DNA of 64,000 nt, taken from NCBI RefSeq assembly GCF_910592395.1, contig NC_088312.1, forward strand, positions 7,998,001 through 8,062,000. The letters are read 5' to 3'. The stretch comes from Lineus longissimus. Lineage: Eukaryota; Nemertea; Pilidiophora; Heteronemertea; Lineidae. The notes below the pieces were generated by a model, which was given only the letters and a program-made list of their open reading frames with translations, was not told the origin of the DNA and did not search any database. Positions 34,880 through 45,997 of this stretch are shown here, in pieces; the stretch's first letter is position 1; every line of letters starts with the position of its first letter. The translations under genes were made by a program, and so were the position numbers.

Positions 34880-35752
34880 CTGGAGTGGAAATAAAGAACG
34901 CGTCAATTTAGTAGATTTGCTCAAAGAAAGTGTTAGTAAAGTTTGCATCATGGCAAATTTCGTCAAGAAAACTTTGAACCAGTAACAGGAATGATAATGG
35001 GTTTGAATATCGACATAACAACCTCGTAGTGTTCTTTTTCTTATTACTATGTATACATCCCGACTCTCATGGTTTTATACTCCCTGCATGTACTAACTTA
35101 CTGATACTATCAAAAGTTTAATGGTAAGACTGACGACATGACCAACCACTTCCTCTCTAAAACAACAAACCTGAAGTCAAATAACTAAGGAGCGAAAGAC
35201 ACGGAAAAGAATAAAATATGGAAACCAAGTTTCAAGGACAAGCTGGTTTACACTACCTTCACAGATATGTAACTACAAAACATAGGCCTACTTTGACGCA
35301 CACACTAGCCAAGACAACCACTCCAACTAGACAGACCCGGAAATGTATCTTCAAGCGGAAATGTATCTTCAAGCGTTGCAGATGGAAAATTGCCCCTTTC
35401 CTTTGAAGTGCATCAATATTTATAAGTGTCCCAGTCCACATCCTTCATCCAAGACCACAAATCTCCTTTCCTTTTGCTATCCACTCATTCAGACCTCCTC
35501 TCTTCAGCACATGAAATAGATTATTTCCAAATTTCTCTCAGGGTCTTCCATTTTTTTAACATAACATATAGCTAGAAGTTGTATAAAATTCGTCTTTCTT
35601 CATGGAAGCATCACACTGTCACTGGTATGGTCGAAGTTATCAAATCAAGAGGAATCTTTTATCTCTTTTTTTACAAACTTGTATATTCCGCTAATAATCT
35701 AGAAATGACAAGAGTCAAGATGATCTGGAGTCAATTTTAAGCACTCCAAATA

Positions 35753-35860
35753 CATGTGTCATTTCTATGCAAGTCTTCTATCTAATTCTACACAGTAAAC
35801 GGTTATCATGTGTCATTTCTATGCAAGTCTTCTATCTAATTCTACACTGTACACGGATAT
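35753..35860. repeat. 54-bp tandem duplication
   Basis: CATGTGTCATTTCTATGCAA and the following 30 bases occur at 35753 and again at 35807. Differences are confined to the last few positions. Confidence 0.85.
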
Positions 35861-36684
35861 TAGGCTGAAAAAAACTTCCTGAAATAAAAGAAATGTGGGC
35901 AGTAGGGCTATGGCCAAAACAGAGTCAAGCAAAAGCCCCATTATCTTCCTTTCTTGTCTGGACTATAGGTGCTGAAACATTTCACAATGGTCAATCTCAT
36001 CCATGACAAACAATTCTGGACTAAACAACACAGACGCATTTCGTGCAATAACTTTTTACATCCTGGACAGTTGCAAAATTCTGAATTTCAATGCAACTAT
36101 TTTAAAGCTGAAGGATCTTTAAGATATATGATCGACTTTCAACGACTGACCTAATGTTGCCAAAATCGAAAGCATTTTGTTTCCCCACTTGTAACAGTGC
36201 TTCACAACTGGTGGCACTGATCAGGAATGAGGCAAATTGAAGTCTTTCAAAAACTTGAGCAAGAATCAGTATCATGTATATGTAACATATCTTAGAGGAG
36301 ACTGACCAATGTGACACAGAAAATACTGCATGCAAATACATGTAAGGAATGATGAAATTTTCAAGCATGAATTATGGAACTTTTTTCTCTCTCTTTCAGA
36401 GAACAAGCTTTTGTATCAAAGTCCCTGCACACAGAATGTATACATATTGTTAACAAGTTCCATTTGACATGCTTGATTGATAAACCAAGGAACTGAGAAG
36501 AATGTTCCCAAAATCTTGTTTGTCACCAAATTTTATATGATTCAAGAAGAAAAGACCACTTTTTTTCTCTCGAAAATTGCATGCAAGCCAGGGTGTTCTA
36601 CTGATCCCCACTGCCTGTTCGTGACAGTTCGATCAACATCACCAGCTACTACACATGAAATGACCTAAAAACAATGCCATCACA

Positions 36685-36976
36685 AAATGTCTTGATATTT
36701 GTATCAATTGTTTAAAATAGCAGTATTCTAACTGAGGCAAGTTGATGAAAATGCATGTAAATCTAGTTGTTGGCATGCCATCGCTTTTCATATCAAATAT
36801 TTGCAACATTTTTGTTGGCTCCAAGAAACAAAATGTCTTGATATTTGTATCAATTGTTTAAAATAGCAGTATTCTAACTGAGGCAAGTTGATGAAAATGC
36901 ATGTAAATCTAGTTGTTGGCATGCCATCGCTTTTCATATCAAATATTTGCAACATTTTTGTTGGCTCCAAGAAACT
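36685..36976. repeat. perfect 146-bp tandem duplication
   Basis: Copies at 36685-36830 and 36831-36976 are identical by eye. This means a very recent duplication or an assembly artefact. It lies inside the intron of the zinc-finger locus and has no coding content. Confidence 0.92.
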
Positions 36977-37821
36977 GACAAAGGGACTGTTTCGACGCCA
37001 ATGGTTGCATCACTGAAGATGAGTCAAGTTTTAAAGACATCGTTGATTCCAAAGACAGATAGTCAACAAACACCTTCAAGACAGCCACATTTTGGGTGTT
37101 AGCTGAATAAACCTAACTAAATGACATAATGCCTGCAAGTAGATACAGTAAGAAAGCAGTGCTCATGTGAGTGACTGACACTGCACACCTTGAAACAACT
37201 AGGTCCTAAATACCATTCATTACAGCACGAAGTCAAATAATGATTCTTCAGTGAAGCAGCCCCACAGCACCAAACTAGACCATGGATCATTCAACTTTTC
37301 TAGAAAAACATTGCTGATAGGGAAAAGACCAATTCCTTCAGAAGTATACCATGTTTACAGATGAATTTCTAGATATTGTTTGATGGCTTCACGGCTTTAT
37401 CTGATTTTAGGGAGTCTGGAAAGTTGAAGGAACAATAACGCAACTGCGTACATACCCGAATAGAAATGAATACACTGTGAAATATCACTCCAGTCAGTTC
37501 TGCGGAGTGTTTAAAATGAAGCCACCATCATATCATCAACAATTTTGTAATTCACTATACTACGGATTGGTAGACAGCATTATTTACCAATCAAAATGGA
37601 TTATTTTTTACCCTACTTTCATTTTTAAAGCACAACATTTGAACTTATCAAACTGCAGATTGCAGCAGAACAATTTTATGATCCCAAATCAAAATTTACA
37701 GGAATAATGTTCAAAAAGTTTCTTGATCCTGAGAGGTACAAAGTGACCATCCATTCATATTTTCCAAACTCCCCTAAACCAGATGATTTTAAAATCTTCC
37801 ATGATAAAAAAAGACACCCAC

Positions 37822-38361
37822 CTCTGCTGATGCTTCCTCCTTGAGCTCGCCTGACATGCCTGGAGCTGGCATGTCAGCGAGGGAACTCGATGGAATAGGC
37901 CCCGATACTGGCACAGGACTTGAATCTTGGCTTAGATTTGAATCAGACTGTTCCATCTCTACATCACCTATTTTCATTTGACTCGTATCGATTTGATTAA
38001 TATGAAAATTGTCAGAGTTTGATGAGGTAGGATTGTTAGGGTCTAACAAATGTAACGGAACTTTCCACGATTCCAAATGTGCATTATCATTTTGTGAACT
38101 TCTATTTTGCAAAGTCATTGTGCTAGTCCGTGGTACCTTCTTTTGAGGGCTATGTGAAACACTTTGTTGGAAAGAAGGCGAATTTAAAGGCCTGGAAGCG
38201 TTTTTTTGTTGTGAACTAGCAGTACATGTATATAAGTCTTTTCTTTTACCGTCAGCAGCCAAAGACATGATGCTTGAAATGGCAAAGTCTTGGTGCTCGA
38301 CAGACATGTCTAGGGTTGGTGGAGGGGAATCCGGAATCTCGATCACCTGGGAACCAGATGC
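37822..38361 (-). CDS. constant exon 2 of the zinc-finger locus (disordered linker, SIM)
   Basis: This is a 540-nt exon, 180 residues, phase 0 at both ends (acceptor CTACTTTCAG|GCA, donor GAG|GTGGGT). It is rich in Ser, Pro, Gln and Asn and probably disordered. Near its start, S-Q-V-I-E-I-P-D-S-P-P-P is a textbook SUMO-interacting motif (V-I-E-I plus acidic/phosphorylatable flank). Its last residues contain L-K-E-E, a psi-K-x-E SUMO acceptor consensus. Basic patches (GKRKD, QKKVPR) could serve in nuclear import. The donor is followed by 17 phase-0 terminal-type exons, so it is the hub of the alternative splicing. Skipping it keeps the frame. Confidence 0.85.
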
Positions 38362-38845
38362 CTGAAAGTAGAACATGCAGACATTTGTGAATTATGTAAT
38401 ATGATTGTTAACTCTTCGAGTGCCCTTGATGGATAAGTCCGATTTTTCGTCTTACACGTATCCTCCAAGTGCCCACGACGGAACTTTCTGATTTATTGTT
38501 AGTCCATCACCAGAAAGGTAGATGTCCTCTTAATCGCCGCGAAACAGTTGCTAACAATCGTCGATGAAGTTGGAATTCCCCAGATGTAGGGGCAAATCGC
38601 GAAAATCGATGTGTACTAAAAGAGTTAACAGCAATAACAGACATAGGAAGCCAATTGACAAACAATCAGGATTAGTTTTCGAATCACATCAACTGAGAGT
38701 GTTACCCATCCACCACATTATTGTACTGGAACATGTAGATGTACTGGTACATGTACATGTAACTTGTAGACACTACAACCAGCACATGTCCAGCTTCCAA
38801 CTCTTCTATTTACAAGTTACCTTAGTACGAGGAAGAAATACTTAC

Positions 38846-39527
38846 TGCTTTAGATTGAAGACGTCTCCTTGTAGCTGCATGTGCTCTTCTCTCTGAATCA
38901 AGCACCTCTTCTAACTGTCGAACTCGGTCCTTGAATTCTTCATTCTCACGTCGCATTTCATCCTGAATTTTTCGCAATAGTCGATCCTTGACACTCATCT
39001 GTTCATCTTTCACATTCAACTCCATCTTAAACTTTTCATTGTCCATTTTAATTTGTACCAATCGATTCTGTTTTTCCATCATTTCTGTCCGTGTTTCCTC
39101 TAACAAGTCCCGATGTGACGCCAAGTCATTTTGTACCCGATGTAGTAAATTATCAGTTGTTGTAAACTCTACCCTTAATTTTGAAATTGCCAGTTCTTTT
39201 GCATTCAATTCCTCCTGCAGCTTGGACAACTCTTCAGAACTGTTCCCCTGGCCTTCAACGAATTCAGCTTTCATTTCTTTGATTTGTGCTTTCTGAAACT
39301 CCATCTGCTTTTCTGCTACACTAATACTGTTTTCTCTCACAAAAAGGTCTGCTTGATACTTCGTAAAAAGACTGAATAAGTCTGACCAGACTTTACTAAG
39401 CAGAGCACCTTTCTCGTGAAGCTCCGCCTGCATATTCTGGACGGCTTCTTGAGACTCTGCCATTTCTTCAGTCATTTTTTTGTATGTTAATGCTATTGCA
39501 CCAAACTCTGTTTAATATTCCGCCTAT
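38846..39527 (-). CDS. constant exon 1 of the zinc-finger locus (coiled coil)
   Basis: Coding 38846-39475 (210 residues), starting at an ATG that has an in-frame TAA 39 nt upstream in the same exon, so this is the true N-terminus. It ends at GCA|GTAAGT in phase 0. Almost the whole exon is heptad-rich Glu/Lys/Leu sequence (for example LSKLQEELNAKELAISKLRV and RLLRKIQDEMRRENEEFKDR), i.e. one long coiled coil for multimerisation. It takes the place that BTB occupies in lola and mod(mdg4). Bases 39476-39527 are 5' UTR behind a CTGTTTTTCAG acceptor, so a noncoding exon or a spliced-leader site lies upstream. Confidence 0.85.
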
Positions 39528-39738
39528 CTGAAAAACAGAAGGGTCCTATCTTGACACACAGTTGAAAAAACAGAACCATAATATCAATAAACTTCACATC
39601 GCATCACAGTGAATTTGAAAAATAGCCTCAAATTTAATGCCAATTTGCAATAAGAATACTTCTTCACACTACAGACTACTGTATGTACAATGCATAGCTG
39701 CATTAATGTTGGGTAACCCTGTAATTTACAGTTACCTA

Positions 39739-39750
39739 CGCATGCGCAGT
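39739..39750. promoter_or_regulatory. NRF1-type palindrome CGCATGCGCAGT
   Basis: CGCATGCGCAGT matches the NRF1 site core (GCGCATGCGC). It lies about 210 nt upstream of the coiled-coil exon's acceptor, in the interval where the first exon and promoter are expected. Whether it is used is inference. Confidence 0.45.
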
Positions 39751-40039
39751 ACGACACAATTATGAACACATCACAAAATCACACCCAATAACCACCTATT
39801 TTAACAATTTCTGGTTTTAATAACAGATACATTCTAGTACCATTATTATGTACACATATTCAATGTGTATCTTACCAAGTTAAGATAACTAGATCATCAC
39901 ATATATAGCATTTTTTTTACAAATAAATCGAAGAAAACCCAAAGCGACGATTTGTTACATCCTCGATGTACACATTGAGGGATGTCGGAGTTCTTCTAGT
40001 AATAATAGGTGACGCCACCATTAGGTCATGAATTCCTAT

Positions 40040-40065
40040 GCGCGGGAAATACGAATGCGCACGTG
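40040..40065. promoter_or_regulatory. E2F-like and GC-rich promoter candidate
   Basis: GCGCGGGAAA (E2F-like) followed by ATGCGCACGTG (half NRF1 site plus an E-box) forms a small CpG-rich island in AT-rich DNA, about 510 nt upstream of constant exon 1. It abuts a MITE-like element. Confidence 0.35.
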
Positions 40066-40071
40066 TGGTCT

Positions 40072-40345
40072 TAAAAAAATTTAACCTTGACTAAGGTACT
40101 GCGAGGTATTTGTAGGGTATTGTAGGGTAAATAACAGGGGGTAATTTGGCCCGGGCCAAAATACTCTATCATTTAACCTACAATACCCCACTAAAACCAC
40201 ACTTTTTGGAAAGCGTCAAGGTATTGTGAGGTATTTGTAGGGTATTGTATGGTAAATAGCAGGGGGTAATTCGGCCCGGGCCAAAATACTCCCTCATTAC
40301 CCAACAAAAACCTCACAGTACCTCAGCCAAGGCTAAATTTTTTTA
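40072..40345. mobile_element. MITE-like element with about 60-bp inverted termini
   Basis: The left end TAAAAAAATTTAACCTTGAC and the sequence beyond it are matched by the reverse complement of the right end (TAAAAAAATTTAGCCTTGGC). The match continues through AGGTACTG(C/T)GAGGT. Inside, a block of about 70 bp is repeated directly (about 40098 and 40217), each copy containing the palindrome GGCCCGGGCC (40148-40157 and 40273-40282). There is no coding capacity. The target duplication is uncertain (possibly TA). Confidence 0.75.
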
Positions 40346-40446
40346 GTAGGGTTACAGTGTTGCATAGGAGGTTTCAGATTTTTTGAAAAGGGATGGCCCC
40401 CTGTAAGGACTTGTGATAATGTGAATGGTGTCCTGGGGGGGGGGGG

Positions 40447-40530
40447 GGATTCATAGTGGTGATTAACCATTTAATAGGAACTCAGGTGAATGTGATCATC
40501 TGAGAAATCGGATGTGGATTCATATTCATA
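40447..40530 (+). repeat. solitary monomer of the 64-bp satellite, behind G14
   Basis: GGATTCATAGTGGTGATTAACCATTTAATAGGAACTC and the following GTGATCATCTGAG match the monomer of the array at 51.8-53.35 kb, in the opposite orientation. The unit directly follows a run of 14 G (40435-40448). Confidence 0.75.
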
Positions 40531-43007
40531 TTTCCCTTTGTTAATACCAGTCAGGTGATATTTATTTACATGTTGTAGGGAATTTATGTCCTTCAGTAAA
40601 ATGTTTCTTTGTGCTACTGTAAAACCCCCCAGGACATGTTACGTCTTTCTATTCTAGTTTTCTTGTCTCTGGTCTTTGGTTTGCTAAATTTACACAGGGT
40701 TTTCTCTGGCTTGTGTATTTTCTCTGGTTTCTTTCACTGGGTTGTTCAACAAGAAAGTGTTGGCAACATTTAAAATTGCTTCCGTGGCGTTTTCAATTAT
40801 TACTGTATTTCTTACTATCTGTTTGTATTTTTCGAGTTAATTGGTCTTTTCTGGAATAAAGAATTGCTCAAAAAGCACACATCTGCGCATGCTTTGTTTG
40901 ATGAACTCCCAATTTACTCTGTCAATTGGGTTAACATTGCTTGACAGAGTAAGAGTTAGTGAGATATCTTTGAGATTTATTTTCCCTTGTCGGTACAGCG
41001 AGTGCTGAGACTGTGAAATACTGCACCGTCCGTTGTCGTCGTCATCCGTTCACAATTAACGAAACAGTGGCATGTCCCCCCAAGGATTTGCTTTTATAGA
41101 GCCTTTAACCACTCGAGAGGGCAAGCTCATGGCTTTTGTTGATTGTTGTGGCCAAACATGCCAAATCAATGTATCATGTTCATTGGCCCAGAGACCCTCT
41201 TTTCGGCCGGCCAGAGTCCCATCACTTGGTTGCGTAGTTTGCTAGCCCTTGCCCTGGAGCCAGGACACCAGGAAGGCCAACAAGGGACCACAGTTTTCCA
41301 TTTCGTTTCAAAGAGATAGAACTAGGCAGTTTTGGGTGAGTGTCAGTGCTTAATAACCTCAACAGAACAGAATCACATTCATGATGTTGTTACTGGAAAT
41401 CTATTCCCACTTTGGCACGGTCATGGATTGAGCACCTTGGTCAGATAGCAGCAGAGTACCATTAAAGAGTAGACTCTTCCAGTAGTCCGATTTTGTCATC
41501 CTGTTTATCTTTCTATCTGGGCTGTCACTGACTTGTACCAAATAAATGCAGGGAAACTGGTGTAGGCAGACTGAGGGAGGCTGTGACTGAGCCAGGTCCA
41601 ATGATGAGAGAGCTATTTTTGTGACTTCTCCATCTGGTCAGCTGCCTGGCTATCTGTGGTAGTGCCATTGTTTAAAGTACACTTCTCAACTTGCTTGAGC
41701 CTATTATGTCTGACGTTTGTCTTTGGTTATTACTGCGGACAAGCACGTCACAAGCATACCCTGCTTTACACACAGCAAGAACAGTCAATTGGTAACATCA
41801 TTTGTTATTTAGGGTGCAAGGGCACATTTTGATGCCAATGGTTTTACCCAGCATGAAAACAGCTCGAGTGTCATGTGGAAGTGGACTACCCTGCTAACAA
41901 ATACTATGATCAATGGACTCTTCTCCTTGGGGTGCAAAGGTCAGTATGGTCGTAGTCCAAGACAGTGCTGCAGTTATGGTCGTAGCAACTTTATGCATAA
42001 TCCACTAAGTAAGATGACCACTGGGGGCCACTGAAACTGATGACACTAAAAGTGTGTCATTTCCTACTTCCATTGGGATGCAAGACATAGGAAGAAGTGG
42101 GATTTTTATTTGACCTATTTCTAAGGTCAAAATCTGGTTAGCACAACGGCGGCTCTGGTTAAAAGTTTCTATTAGTGATGGTGTCCCAACAGGCGAGTCA
42201 ATAAGAAAAAAATTGTTTCTCTTTCAAAAAAACTTTATTGTTGTACATTACAAGGAAAACACATGACGATTTGCAATGTAGTGTAGGAGGAAACCCGCAT
42301 ACCGGGAGAAAACCTACGCAATCGGAGGGAGTCGCCATCTCCATCACACAGGTGACAGGTGCTTATGTTTGTAATGACTTAATACATTGTACATTATAGT
42401 TTAAACAATGATCATAGTCCATTATTTTATTTTTTACTGCACCACTCCGAAAGCCCAATACAAGAAGAGGACCAGGAGATAGGATAGTAGCACTATCCCT
42501 TTAAGACGTGGTCAACTTCTTCACAAGATGTCACAAAGAAACACTGATAAGTGTCCTTGCAACACAATGCTAAATTGAGATCAAACACTAGACTCAACTG
42601 CTCCACCACAATGGTTTGAGTTAGCACTTAAAACCTCTTCATGCATTCATCATGTTTATAATACATGAAGCTATTGTATTGAAACCTATTGTTCATGCCT
42701 TCAGGTGTGCCATGTGAGCTTACAATAGGTTTGGTCACTGCTGTTGATTTGCAGGACTCAATTTGAATAACAAAGGAACCACATTTGTCATGGCCACTGG
42801 ACAGAGCTGCAGGCTGCCACTTAGCATGACAAAAGGAGCAGTTCTGACATGTCATTTGCATGACAAAAGAGGTGAACTTGAGAGGGCAAATATTAAAAGT
42901 TGGCTTTGCCATACTTTTGTCAAGTCATGGAGTCTAGATCTCATTTAGACATTTTACAAACTATTTACATACGGGATTTACAAATACATTCATAGTGGAC
43001 AAACATT

Positions 43008-43105
43008 TTAAAACGTCTAAAAGTTGACGTTTTTAAATAGCACTTTTCTCAATCAATTCAGTATCCAAAAATTTTAAAACGTCTAAAGTTGACGTTTTTA
43101 AAATA
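43008..43105. repeat. paired palindromic repeats around AACGTC/GACGTT
   Basis: AAACGTCTAAA(A)GTTGACGTTTTTAAA occurs twice, about 66 bp apart. Each copy can fold into a short hairpin (AAAACGTC against GACGTTTT), and each is followed by CACTTTTCTCA. They could act as paired protein-binding sites or be remnants of a small element. Confidence 0.6.
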
Positions 43106-44133
43106 CACTTTTCTCATTCAAGCCAACTTTTAATCTTTTTAATAATTGTCATGATGGCATAGGCATCATGTGATCACCTTTTGTCCAAGGAGATGTACCC
43201 ATGGACAACATCATCATCAACAATTTGGGGTCCCTGGTAAGCCGTAACAAAACATGCATGCATGCCACCATTGTCGAATGACACACTTTGACAACGGCTC
43301 ACTGTGTTACCACTGGGGAAGGATCAGTCTTTAAATTTTCAATAAAACACAAGAGAGTTTATCTAACTGTTGTAGTTCAATTGGAAAGATGTTTTGGTAT
43401 TTCGAGAAGGAGGAAATTCTAATTTAGCAAATCACTGTTGGTCATTTGTCTCGAGCATGAAGGTACATGTATTGAGCAACTGAGCCAGCAAGTGTAATGT
43501 AAGGTCCAGGGCATCGGAGCCCAGGCCATGTCAGTTGATTCAGTGGTACTGATGAGATTGAGAAACAGTATGAAAGGCCTACGGTTCCATCAGACACATG
43601 TGTGGTTGTTTCGTGGGGTCAGCGAAACAACAACACATGGACCCCATGTCTAAAGTGATGGATATACCTTACTAATCAAATAAATATCTGATGAATTCGG
43701 TGATTTTTAAGCAGAAAAATAACTTTTGCCTGAAAAGAATTTCAGGGTCCTCATATGCCCAAGGCGGCTGTTGGCTCCTGTTGTAGCCAAAAACAACCCA
43801 TCCCCCAAAATTGTTGTTTCTTCTTATCTTAAGCACAAAATTTAGCTTGAAAATTATTTTGTTTGGGTTCTGGCGTGTTAGCCAGAAACAACCCAACCCC
43901 CCATAACTTCATCCCTTCTTTGAAAAAAGTGTAAGATTTTGAACCATGGCACAAGTCATGGTCATAACCAAACATAGATTTAAATAACCTATGCTTGTCA
44001 TATTAAAGCAAGGTAAATATTTGCCTTCACACCATCAGAAAAATTTGGATTTTCATTAAATCACCTTTCAATCAGATATTTTGATAAAATGATAAAGCCT
44101 ACGGTGACAAAATACAATCTAACCGTCGTACTG

Positions 44134-44214
44134 TTACATGACGGCGATGGGAGCATGGTTGGGATGTGCTGGGTCAACAACATCCTTCTCCCTTCTTTGG
44201 GATGGCTCATCGTG
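44134..44214 (-). CDS. possible terminal exon of an unidentified gene
   Basis: Behind the acceptor TTTCTTTTCAG, a phase-0 frame encodes HDEPSQRREKDVVDPAHPNH plus six residues and a TAA. It is compatible in phase with the donor at 48397. Too short for family assignment. It could be the 3' end of a small gene running from about 48.5 kb. Confidence 0.3.
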   Translation of the reverse strand, partial: HDEPSQRREKDVVDPAHPNHAPIAVM

Positions 44215-45572
44215 CTGAAAAGAAAAACACAACATGAGTTGATAATTCAATGTCAAGGGGCCATTGTGCTGACCGTATAAATATCTTGTATAAGTAGACA
44301 ATTCATGCTGGTTAAGATATTGTGCTATAGGTTTCATACAAAGAACTTTTCAAAAACATCTTCTCTAAAAACCTTCATTCAGGACTCTTACTCTGAGCGC
44401 TGCTTAGCAATAGACACAAATCTGTGTTCCTCCGTGACATGCCTGATGTCATTACAATGACTAATTCTATACTAAGAAAATCAGCAGTTGCAGAGGGAGG
44501 TAAAGGGCTGTAGAATTTGAGAAGTTTTGACAAAAGGGCGGTTTGGTTAAGGAACATTTTCCAAGTCATTTTTGGGATTTCGGAATTGATACCGAACTGG
44601 AGGTTTTAGGTTTTCTCGCCTTTGTAAGTTCATAACTAACTTTGCAACATTTTATTGGTTTACTGATTAAGATTGGTCCAAACTATCATCACCGTGAGTT
44701 TGATGAAAATCGCACTGTAATTGGAGTCGCAAAAACAATGTTGGATAATTGTTCCTCAACAGAGTGGCACGATCTCTAAAATAGGTCAATGGCTACACCT
44801 AATCAAGGACATTTGAAAAACTGAAATTGATTTGTTTATATTACCGTGTGATGGCATCCTTCCGAAAGTATGAGATAGGCTGTCGTCATGGTGGCTGCAG
44901 TGGAGGATATCATGTCAGGGCTCTATGTCCGTATAGCTTTCCCTAAGACGAGAGAGTCCCTTTGGAGCAGGAATGTCATTATAGTCCATCAGAAGATTGT
45001 CATTATAGTCTATTAGAATGACGGACATTTAAGAGTCCTAATCCATCCACACAGCAAACACGTTCCCTTCCTGATCTTAGCAAAGGTTCTCCTTGAATTG
45101 GTCTATCAAGGCATCGTTTACTGAACTGTGGTTCGTCACTCCTGCACATGGATATCCTGCAGCACAACCATTCGATCCACTGAATCCACTTGACTCTCAG
45201 ACGTCTGCCCGTATCTGTGAGCGACTGGAAAACAAAATTTAAGGTTACTCCATTGTTCAACCATAATTAATGCACTTGTGCCATAGGGCCTTTCATTCAG
45301 TTTCGTCAAATTCACCAAAGTAGTTTATGATAGAATCTCAACCCTTACATCCTACACCGTTCGTTAAAAACGAGAAGTTTGTAATTGAATTTGGGAAATT
45401 TCCAATTGCACAAATATGTACTAAATATAGATTTCAGCACTGGCACTGTCATTGTATAGAAATACAAATACCAGAAGTACCCAGTTTCAGCAAACTCGTA
45501 TGCGTAATAACTGTTCTACAGCATTGTGTAACTGCAATTCTATTGTCCTGGACCACCAGTACCCCTTAAGTT
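44215..45572. other. no firm gene; a second possible terminal exon
   Basis: At 45003-45224 on the minus strand, the acceptor TTTTGTTTTCCAG opens a 74-codon phase-0 frame with several Cys. An alternative phase gives about 30 codons. Neither has a recognisable domain, so this is only a candidate for an alternative end of the same unidentified gene. Confidence 0.25.
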
Positions 45573-45997
45573 AAAGCCCTCACTAAGAAGCCTCATGGCC
45601 TAGTGGTTTACACTGCTGGCCACCACGCAACAGGGCCCAGGTTCGATCCCGGGGAGAATCCAGGATCGTATGTCTGGATGAACCGGCTTGGCTTTCAAGG
45701 AATTAAAATTCCTAGCTCTTCACAGTCCTTCGAATGAGACTCAAAACCGAGGTTCCTTGCACCTGGTGTCTACGCCAGGGCAAGCCAAGACCCCACCAAG
45801 TGAGAAACATGAGTAGCTTGCGTGGACTCTATCTCTCTCGCCAAAGTCGGACCACTAGGCCAATAAACCCAATTGGCGCCTAATCGTAGTGGCACGGAGG
45901 ATACGCTCATCCCGCCTTGGAGGAGGATTACTCCTAGGAGAATGACCCCTCCAAGTGCAGAGCGAACGCTGAAGAAGAAGAAAAAAAAGCCCTCACT
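45573..45997 (+). mobile_element. tRNA-derived SINE with intact target-site duplication
   Basis: The tRNA-like head starts at about 45590. It has an A box (TGGCCTAGTGG, 45596-45606) and a perfect B box (GGTTCGATCCC, 45640-45650) for RNA polymerase III. A tRNA-unrelated body of about 300 bp follows, ending in a GAAGAAGAAGAAAAAAAA tail. The element is flanked by the exact 12-bp duplication AAAGCCCTCACT (45573-45584 and 45986-45997). Intact boxes and duplication mean a fairly recent insertion mobilised by a LINE partner not present here. Confidence 0.9.

Larger units (their letters stand above)
34880..37821. other. intron between constant exon 2 and the alternative array
   Basis: AT-rich sequence without a recognised exon. 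It contains a 54-bp tandem duplication at about 35753-35860 and an identical 146-bp tandem duplication (annotated separately). All isoforms must splice across at least this intron. Confidence 0.6.
40346..44133. other. repeat-rich intergenic region
   Basis: No gene is recognised. It includes a lone monomer of the 52-kb satellite and a copy of a dispersed repeat with GTCCGTTGTCGTCGTCATCCG at 41029-41049 (a similar phrase recurs at 47190). At 42285-42325 is a plus-strand phrase reading P-H-T-G-R-K-P-T in translation, which is probably chance or repeat-derived. Confidence 0.45.

Noticed and set aside
42285-42325. Plus-strand P-H-T-G-R-K-P-T reading resembling a zinc-finger linker
   Set aside because: No Cys or His ligands flank it. 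The phrase looks like part of a dispersed repeat.
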